Assembly (NCBI GenBank): GCA_003503535.1
Contig: DOCI01000285.1
Coordinates: 4,865-20,228 of the forward strand
Origin: Planctomycetaceae bacterium
GTDB taxonomy: Bacteria > Planctomycetota > Planctomycetia > Planctomycetales > Planctomycetaceae
Length of the DNA: 15,364 nt
Reading direction: 5' to 3'
Shown here: piece by piece, positions 7,282 through 13,373 of the stretch
How the letters are laid out: each line of letters starts with the position of its first letter
Position numbering within the stretch: the stretch's first letter is position 1
The notes under the pieces: generated by a model
Database searches by the model: none
Told to the model about the DNA's origin: nothing
Seen by the model: the letters and a program-made list of their open reading frames with translations, nothing else
Made by a program: the position numbers and the translations under genes

Positions 7282-7651
7282 TGTCCCATCGATTGTAATT
7301 CATCGATATGTTTGAGTGACAAATAAATTCTTTATGCAAATGTGAATAATAAATTAACAATAGGATTTTTTATATCAAGTGTACATATTTACCACGGAAT
7401 CAACAGGGTCAATATGACACACTAAATGTCTATAGTTACCAGTGTTTTTATGTCCCCCTTCTGATGGGATTCAGCCTTTTTCATTATGGAAGTTCAAAGG
7501 GAATTAAGGGGAGAGTTTTATAAGTGCAAAATAATGTGAGAAAATCACAATCAAGTTTTCAGTGATTAACAATCTATATACCGATGTGGCACTTTGTTCA
7601 TTGCTTCAGGGGTGTGAAATGACTCTCGACTTTTAATTCTCGACCATAATC

Positions 7652-7657
7652 TATAAT
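7652..7657 (+). promoter_or_regulatory. Putative -10 box of the speA promoter
   Basis: A perfect TATAAT lies 92 bases before the ATG at 7750, implying a leader of about 85 bases. The nearest -35-like sequence (TCGACT, 7626-7631) is 20 bases away, which is too far for a standard sigma-70 promoter. Confidence 0.4.
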
Positions 7658-7749
7658 CTTTCGATCTGTCTGCTTGGTTAGATTCATTCACACGAACGGA
7701 CTGAGCTTTTTTTAGAGCGAATGTGCCGAATTCAATAGCATTGAGGGTT

Positions 7750-9651
7750 ATGGTGTCAACAATTCAAGAAACTTGGACAGCTGCCGATTCAGCTGAATTG
7801 TACGATATTGAAAGTTGGGGCAAGGGCTATTTCACTGTAAGTGATGAGGGGCGAATTCAGATTCGTCCTAATAAAGGAGAAGCTGCAGTTGATTTACTCG
7901 AATTGACTGATCAGCTGAAATCTCAAGGGATTTCCACTCCAATTCTGTTTCGGTTCAGCGGAATTCTTCAGCAACGCCTCAAAGAAATCTATCAATCTTT
8001 CGATGCCGCAATTAAAGAGTATGACTACAACGCAACCTACACTTGTGTCTATCCGGTAAAAGTTAACCCGCAGCGACAGGTCGTCGAAGAAGTCGTCCGC
8101 TATGGTCGCGTCCATGGTGCTGGGCTTGAAGCGGGTAGTAAGCCTGAACTGCTTGCAGTACTGGCTGTAGTCGATCGCGATACGCCTGTAATTTGCAATG
8201 GATTTAAGGATGCCAAATTCATCCAGACGGCTCTCCTGGCCCGTAAAATGGGTATGAATGTGACTCCAGTCGTAGAGCGACTCACAGAATTGAATTTGAT
8301 TATCCGTCAGGCGAAGGAGTTGGGGGTACGTCCTAAAATCGGAGTTCGTGTGAAACTCGCATCTCGAGGAGCGGGAAAATGGCAGGAGTCAGCCGGCTAT
8401 CAATCCAAATTCGGTTTGACGGTTAGCGAGTTGATGAAAGCGTTTGAGGATCTGGAAGCGGCAGGCATGCAGGACTGCCTGAGTTTGATGCACTTCCACT
8501 TTGGCAGTCAAATCACAAACATCAGTCGAGTCAAAACCGCTCTCATTGAAGCCTCACGAATTTATGTCGATTTAGCCAAGCGTGGTTCAGGGCTCGAATA
8601 TCTGGATGTTGGTGGTGGATTGGGAGTTGATTACGATGGATCTCAATCGACATTTGAATCGAGCGTTAATTATACCCTTGAGGAGTACGCAAGAGATGTT
8701 GTGTACCATGTAAAAACTGTTTGCGATGAAGCGGGCGTTGCTCATCCGCATATCATTTCTGAAAGCGGTCGTGCACTCACGGCTTATCACAGTGTTCTGG
8801 TTTTTGATGTCCTGGGGACAACCGGGCCAGAAACTTATTCAGGACCTGATGAACTTCTCAAAGATGCCAAACCCCCTCTGGCGGAAATGATGGAAATCCG
8901 GGCAAGTTTGAATGCTCACAACCTGCGGGAGTCCTTTCACGATGCTTTGCAACTGCTGGAAACCGCGTTGTCGCTCTTCAGCATGGGGCATCTACCACTC
9001 GATCAACGAGCCGCTGCGGAAAAGCTCTATTGGAATATCTGTGGAGAAATTCGAAACCTCTCGGCTGATTTAGAGTTTATTCCTGAAGAACTTGAAGGAT
9101 TAAGCCGTTTATTAGCAGACACATACTTCTGTAACTTCTCTGTTTTCCAGTCACTTCCAGACAGTTGGGCGATCAAGCAGCTCTTTCCTGTGATTCCAAT
9201 TCATCGACTTTCAGAAAAACCGGAGCGTCATGCTGTTCTGGGAGATATCACTTGTGATTCCGATGGAAAAATCGATCACTTTATAGGGCAACGTGATGTC
9301 AAACGAACACTGCAACTCCATCACTTCAATGGTTCGCAATATTTATTGGGAGCATTTCTGATCGGAGCTTATCAGGAAATCCTGGGAGATCTGCATAACC
9401 TGTTTGGGGATACCAATACCGTTCATGTGACGGTGGATGATCAGGGAAAGCCAGTTATTCAAACGACGGTGGTGGGAGAAACAATTTCTGAAGTTCTGGA
9501 CTATGTTCAATTTGATGGTCAGAATCTGTTGGGGCGTATGACCGCTTCTGCAGAATCTGCACTTCGGGAAGGTCGACTCACCCAACAGGAAGCCGACGAT
9601 TTCATTCGTAACTTTCAACAGGGACTAGGTGGTTATACATATTTGGAATAA
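7750..9651 (+). CDS. speA: Biosynthetic arginine decarboxylase SpeA
   Basis: SpeA decarboxylates arginine to agmatine, the first step of the agmatine route to putrescine and longer polyamines, using PLP. The protein has 633 residues from the ATG at 7750, close to the 658 of E. coli SpeA. Seen in order: SWGKGYF near the N-terminus, the PLP lysine K104 in VYPVKVN, a beta/alpha-barrel stretch with LMHFHFGSQI, the phosphate-binding G288-G-G-L-G (LDVGGGLGVDY), ESGRALTAYHSVLV, and the catalytic cysteine C502 in DITCDSDGKID. The C-terminal helical region is complete. The start is uncertain. GAGGG (7743-7747) sits only 2 bases from ATG 7750 but 5 from GTG 7753; GTG 7723 would add nine residues. It heads a four-gene same-strand run. 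No agmatinase or agmatine deiminase is in the window. Confidence 0.96.
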   Translation: MVSTIQETWTAADSAELYDIESWGKGYFTVSDEGRIQIRPNKGEAAVDLLELTDQLKSQGISTPILFRFSGILQQRLKEIYQSFDAAIKEYDYNATYTCVYPVKVNPQRQVVEEVVRYGRVHGAGLEAGSKPELLAVLAVVDRDTPVICNGFKDAKFIQTALLARKMGMNVTPVVERLTELNLIIRQAKELGVRPKIGVRVKLASRGAGKWQESAGYQSKFGLTVSELMKAFEDLEAAGMQDCLSLMHFHFGSQITNISRVKTALIEASRIYVDLAKRGSGLEYLDVGGGLGVDYDGSQSTFESSVNYTLEEYARDVVYHVKTVCDEAGVAHPHIISESGRALTAYHSVLVFDVLGTTGPETYSGPDELLKDAKPPLAEMMEIRASLNAHNLRESFHDALQLLETALSLFSMGHLPLDQRAAAEKLYWNICGEIRNLSADLEFIPEELEGLSRLLADTYFCNFSVFQSLPDSWAIKQLFPVIPIHRLSEKPERHAVLGDITCDSDGKIDHFIGQRDVKRTLQLHHFNGSQYLLGAFLIGAYQEILGDLHNLFGDTNTVHVTVDDQGKPVIQTTVVGETISEVLDYVQFDGQNLLGRMTASAESALREGRLTQQEADDFIRNFQQGLGGYTYLE

Positions 9652-9680
9652 TTCGTAATTAAGAAAATACGAATCTCCAC

Positions 9681-9697
9681 TTCAGGTATTGCCTGTC
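9681..9697. repeat. Solitary degenerate REP-like unit
   Basis: This 17-base stretch (TTCAGGTATTGCCTGTC) matches the GTCAGGC-ATT-GCCTGAC core of the REPIN-like element at 2709-2776 in 14 of 17 positions. It keeps the CAGG/CCTG stem. It lies in the short gap between speA and the next gene. Confidence 0.35.
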
Positions 9698-9724
9698 TCA
9701 GTAATGATAATAGAAAATAATTTC

Positions 9725-11095
9725 ATGAAGAGGGTGGGCATTATTGGAGGAGGACCCGGCGGAATTATGTCCGCTTATTTTTTAGAAAAGCTTTGCGATT
9801 CTCCTCTGGAAATCACTCTTTTCGAATTGTCTGATCGCCTGGGGGGAAAGATTACAACCCCCTGTTTCAAAAAATTTCCGCTGCAATACGAAGCCGGAGC
9901 AGCAGAGTTTTATGACTATGCTCACTTTGGCGAAGACCCATTAAAAGAACTGATCGCCGAACTCGGCCTTTCCATCAGCCCGATGGGAGGTTCTGCAGTG
10001 ATTATGAATGGGCAGATATTGACCAATGCCGAAGATATCCGTGAGCATCTCGGCCATACTGCTCATCAGGAATTGCGAGCATTCGACCTGCGTGCCCGAA
10101 ATATTATGATCCCAGATGAATTTTATCATTCGGATCATCCCGAAGGTTCACCCGATCAGGCAAACAATTATCCCTTCAGCGAATTGCTCTCAGAAATCCA
10201 GGATGATGCTACTCAGAAGTATGTTCAAACTCTCATCCACAGCGATTTAGCGACCGAACCCTCGCTCACAAATGTTGCTTATGGGTTACAGAATTATCTT
10301 ATGAACGATGCCGAATATATGCTCCTGTATGGAATTGTCGGCGGGAATGAGCAGTTGCCTCGAGAACTTGCAGCCAGAATCCATGCCCAGTTAAAAATGC
10401 AACATCGGGTCAATCGCATTGGGAAGATCGGTCAGCAGTATCTTATCGAGTCAGAATTTGAAGACCAGGTCTCAGAAGAACTCTTTGATACTGTGATTGT
10501 GGCGTTGCCACACAATAAGATTCCTTCAATCGTATTTGAGGGCGACTGCCTGTCAGAAGCTGTTCGAGAACATCAACAACAATATCATTTTCCTGCCCAC
10601 TATTTAAGAATTACGATTCTGTTTGAAAAACCCTTCTGGCAATCCAAATTGAGTGATTCCTTCTGGATGCTGGATCAATTCGGTGGATGTTGTCTTTACG
10701 ATGAATCGATGCGTCAGCCAGGTGGTGAGTATGGAATATTGGGCTGGCTGCTTGGAGGAGATGCGGCATTGGAGATGTCCGAATGGGAGGATGAACGCCT
10801 CATTCAGGCCGCCTTGGACTCTCTCCCCGAATTTTTACAGGACGGACGTAGCAACTTTCTCGAAGGGGCGGTGCATCGTTGGCCAGCCTCGGTCAATGGA
10901 ATGCCAGGTGGTGGAGTGCAATGGAATCATGACAGACGGCATCTTCCTGAACCGGTGAACCATCCTCATCTGTTCTTTGTCGGGGATTATCTCTTCGATT
11001 CCACTCTGAACGGCGTTCTGGACTCGGCTCATTACGTCGCCTCCTGGATCGCCACTCTTCTGCACGAATATCATATGAATTCGACTGCCCGATAA
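9725..11095 (+). CDS. FAD-dependent amine oxidase-like protein
   Basis: It encodes 456 residues from the ATG at 9725; in-frame ATG 9704 and TTG 9689 are alternatives with weak ribosome sites. The start at MKRVGIIGGG places the Rossmann fold at the very N-terminus, as is usual. FAD-binding features are G8-x-G10-x-x-G13 (IIGGGPGGIMSAYFLE), the ribose-binding E34 at the end of strand 2, and DRLGGK at 37-42 with the family's arginine and double glycine. The C-terminal FFVGD (417-421) followed by NGVLDSAHYVA corresponds to the flavin-contacting motif of amine oxidases and protoporphyrinogen oxidase-like enzymes, but has S-A where many have S-G. Substrate is unknown. A polyamine or other amine is suggested only by speA lying 73 bases upstream. 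A desaturase or carotenoid/heme-pathway role is also possible. Confidence 0.8.
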   Translation: MKRVGIIGGGPGGIMSAYFLEKLCDSPLEITLFELSDRLGGKITTPCFKKFPLQYEAGAAEFYDYAHFGEDPLKELIAELGLSISPMGGSAVIMNGQILTNAEDIREHLGHTAHQELRAFDLRARNIMIPDEFYHSDHPEGSPDQANNYPFSELLSEIQDDATQKYVQTLIHSDLATEPSLTNVAYGLQNYLMNDAEYMLLYGIVGGNEQLPRELAARIHAQLKMQHRVNRIGKIGQQYLIESEFEDQVSEELFDTVIVALPHNKIPSIVFEGDCLSEAVREHQQQYHFPAHYLRITILFEKPFWQSKLSDSFWMLDQFGGCCLYDESMRQPGGEYGILGWLLGGDAALEMSEWEDERLIQAALDSLPEFLQDGRSNFLEGAVHRWPASVNGMPGGGVQWNHDRRHLPEPVNHPHLFFVGDYLFDSTLNGVLDSAHYVASWIATLLHEYHMNSTAR

Positions 11096-11140
11096 CCTTT
11101 CTATTGGCATTCTACACCTTGACTCATTGGAACTTCTGAA

Positions 11141-11977
11141 ATGTCGTTGCTTAAAAAATTACTGGAGTGTTTGCCGGAGGAATCGCGAATTGAGAAAATC
11201 AAATTTGTTCCTCGGGAGACCAATTGTTTGAATGAGCTTTTTCAGTTTCCTGTCGCCATGAACCGAAAAGCGATTTCTGTTTCCCCGGAGGAAATTCGAT
11301 CAGATGAATCCGATCTGACTTTGCTCGTCGTTCCGTCAAGTATTTCGCTGGATATGGAGAAAGTGACCGCGATTCGCGAATGGGTCGAAGGAGACAATCA
11401 TGCGACTGAGCCAATCAGTTTGATGCTCAGCCTTCAACACGTTCAGATCCTATGGTCGCCAAACCGTATTGCGATCGTGGCAGAAGCTAAACGTGTTGAG
11501 ACTGTTCAGAGAGCGATGATTGAAGCCTCCTTTTATGTCTCAGAGTTAATGAACATCGAGTTTGAAATTAGTCAGCGCTGGCCGCAGCTTGAAGAAGACA
11601 TCCCGATTGCGTTTCAATACGACCAAAAACTGATCGGCAAGAAAAAGGAATTGATGCAGAAATTCCAGTCGATTTATTCGTTTCGAGCACACCTGGCCCG
11701 AATCACTCCGTTTCTGCTCTGTCCGCATGTGTATCCTCCAACGCTTGCCAGTCAAGTTGGCGAGCGACTTCGCGAACGTGTGCGTGTGGAGGATCGGGTC
11801 GAATTTATCAGTGATCAACTCGAAGTCTACGAAGAGGTTTACGAGTTATGCAGCCAGCGAATTAATGATCATCAGCATGCCTACAAGGGACATACACTCG
11901 AGTGGATGATCATCATTCTGTTGCTGATACAGATTCTACTTTCCGTTTTCGATTATCTGACCATTGCAGGGTCCTGA
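11141..11977 (+). CDS. RMD1/YagE (DUF155)-like tail-anchored membrane protein
   Basis: This is a 278-residue protein without a signal peptide. Residues 1-200 appear soluble, mixed alpha/beta (TLLVVPSSISLDM, then NRIAIVAEAKRVETVQRAM). Residues 205-250 form a long charged helix (VGERLRERVRVEDRVEFISD, then LEVYEEVYELCSQRINDHQ), probably a coiled coil. A single hydrophobic segment at 254-274 (LEWMIIILLLIQILLSVFDYL) ends the protein. The 'H-x-LEWxIIxLIxIxIL' tail directly after a long helix is typical of the RMD1/YagE (DUF155) family, whose biochemical function is not known in bacteria; yeast Rmd1 is linked to meiotic nuclear division. The assignment rests mainly on this C-terminal pattern. It begins 45 bases after the FAD protein and 51 bases before the acyltransferase-like gene, so cotranscription is plausible. 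Confidence 0.6.
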   Translation: MSLLKKLLECLPEESRIEKIKFVPRETNCLNELFQFPVAMNRKAISVSPEEIRSDESDLTLLVVPSSISLDMEKVTAIREWVEGDNHATEPISLMLSLQHVQILWSPNRIAIVAEAKRVETVQRAMIEASFYVSELMNIEFEISQRWPQLEEDIPIAFQYDQKLIGKKKELMQKFQSIYSFRAHLARITPFLLCPHVYPPTLASQVGERLRERVRVEDRVEFISDQLEVYEEVYELCSQRINDHQHAYKGHTLEWMIIILLLIQILLSVFDYLTIAGS

Positions 11978-12028
11978 TTATCTTGTCGCTTTTGTGTATG
12001 TGTATCACATTTGAAATTTGCATTCGCC

Positions 12029-13111
12029 ATGCGTTACCCCTCGGTTGATATCCTCAGGACAGTTGCCATTGTCGTCATGGTGCTTGTTCATTTTCCTGAA
12101 AATTTATCCAACTACATCCCGCCGTTTACCGGGTTGGGAGCTCCGTTGTTTACGTTTCTGTCCGGAGTGAGTTATCGCTTGTGGCTCAACGGTCAGGAGG
12201 CTCGGGGCATCAGCGATGTAGAAATCAGTAAAATTTCAATCCGCAGAGGGTTGTTCGTCTTCGGAGTCGGTTTTGCTTTCAATGTTATTATCTGGTTGCC
12301 CGAAGATACCTTCAACTGGGATGTTCTGACTTTTATCGGCTCGGCAATTCTTATCCTAAATTTGTTACGTCGCGTACCGATCTCGATTTCGGTTTTGATT
12401 GCAGTAGTTTCACTGATGATCAGTCCAGCTTTACGAGCAACTGCGGTATACTCATCTTATTGGGAGAATGGTTATTTTGAATGTGATCTGACATTAACCG
12501 ATGTCATCATCGGTTTTCTGGCGACAGGCTATTTCCCAATATTTCCATGGATCACGTTCTCGTTAGCAGGATTCATTACGGCAACACTGATGTTTAATCC
12601 TGATCTGGAGGAGCGACCTCCCCTCTGGAATTTCACATTGCTGGGGAGCGGTTTATTTCTTCTGGCAATGTTTGGACTTTTTATTCGGCAATATACTCCT
12701 GAAATAATATCAACGCATATTTTGTCGGGTTGGCACATGTTCCCGCCTGCGACTGAATACATACTTGCGACAATAGGCATGGCGATGTTCCTGTTTACAT
12801 TGCTTCACCAATTTGTCGATTTAAACCCGAAAATATCCAGCGATGTTTCACGGTTTCGCGTCTTCAAAACATTCAGTCGATATGCATTTACAATCTACTT
12901 ACTCCACCACATGGTTCATTTGTGGCCGTTGTGGATTTATGGCTATGCAATGGGAGGCGAAACGACTGCCTACTGGCAGAAAGCGATGCCTGTTACGGTT
13001 TCGATTCCATTAGCCTGCCTGTTTTTGTTTGTCTGTTATCTCGTTCTAAAACGACTCAACCCCGATGACCGCTACGGTGTCGAAGGTTGGATGCGATGGC
13101 TGTGTGGTTAG
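12029..13111 (+). CDS. DUF1624/HGSNAT-like polytopic membrane acyltransferase
   Basis: This is a 360-residue integral membrane protein with about ten hydrophobic segments. It opens with SVDILRTVAIVVMVLVHF, in which H21 sits at the end of the first membrane helix, then GAPLFTFLSGVSYRLWL. F172-P-W174 in YFPIFPWITFSLAGF is the 'FPW' signature shared by DUF1624 and the catalytic domain of heparan-alpha-glucosaminide N-acetyltransferases. These move an acetyl group from cytoplasmic acetyl-CoA to an amino sugar across a membrane. The alternative is an acyltransferase-3 family enzyme; the usual 'LRG' reads LRT here. The acceptor is unknown. TTG at 12011 would add six residues; neither start has a clear ribosome site. 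It is the last gene of the speA run. Confidence 0.75.
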   Translation: MRYPSVDILRTVAIVVMVLVHFPENLSNYIPPFTGLGAPLFTFLSGVSYRLWLNGQEARGISDVEISKISIRRGLFVFGVGFAFNVIIWLPEDTFNWDVLTFIGSAILILNLLRRVPISISVLIAVVSLMISPALRATAVYSSYWENGYFECDLTLTDVIIGFLATGYFPIFPWITFSLAGFITATLMFNPDLEERPPLWNFTLLGSGLFLLAMFGLFIRQYTPEIISTHILSGWHMFPPATEYILATIGMAMFLFTLLHQFVDLNPKISSDVSRFRVFKTFSRYAFTIYLLHHMVHLWPLWIYGYAMGGETTAYWQKAMPVTVSIPLACLFLFVCYLVLKRLNPDDRYGVEGWMRWLCG

Positions 13112-13112
13112 T

Positions 13113-13126
13113 CCATTTTCAAATGG
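13113..13126 (+). terminator. Small hairpin after the acyltransferase gene
   Basis: CCATTT and AAATGG are perfect complements directly after the TAG stop, followed by TTTC. The stem is short and AT-rich, so it is a weak candidate end of the four-gene run. Confidence 0.3.
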
Positions 13127-13330
13127 TTTCAGCAGTCGCTTGGACACCATGGGTCCTGAAACGCCGTGCTTGCTTCCGCTGAACGTTGCAGGTAATTAAT
13201 GAATAGATCGAGCGCATTTCCAAAATCATTTTCCGCGTTCTGCCTGAGCAAATGCAGCGATTTAGGGAAATGATCGTACATGCGAAAGTACACTGCATTG
13301 AGAAATACTCTAGAATCAGGCTGACTGGTG

Positions 13331-13347
13331 GACTGTTAACAACAGTC
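13331..13347. terminator. Perfect 7-bp stem-loop after the HEAT/cytochrome gene
   Basis: GACTGTT (13331-13337) and AACAGTC (13341-13347) enclose a 3-base loop, 27 bases beyond the stop of the minus-strand gene. It lacks a T-run, so termination is uncertain. The rest of 13127-13330 shows several interleaved short dyads but no convincing gene. Confidence 0.35.
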
Positions 13348-13373
13348 ATCGGTTCATGGCACATGAGCACCGT

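Larger units (their letters stand above)
7204..7749. other. AT-rich divergent intergenic region without a gene
   Basis: About 545 bases separate the coiled-coil/winged-helix gene from speA, the longest gene-free stretch in the window. It is visibly richer in A and T than its surroundings, and I see no convincing coding frame, tRNA or known riboswitch. It holds a TATAAT box for each flanking gene. It also holds two pairs of 14-base-spaced short direct repeats: CATCGAT at 7287 and 7301, and CTCGAC at 7625 and 7639. Confidence 0.6.

Noticed and set aside
7204..7749. Possible riboswitch or small gene in the AT-rich spacer
   Set aside because: I see no riboswitch core, no strong hairpin series and no frame with a ribosome site; only promoter-like boxes and short repeats are supported.
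13119..13370. Minus-strand frame of 83 codons between the acyltransferase and cytochrome genes
   Set aside because: Cys- and Met-rich low-quality composition and no start signal; the region is better explained as noncoding with short dyads.
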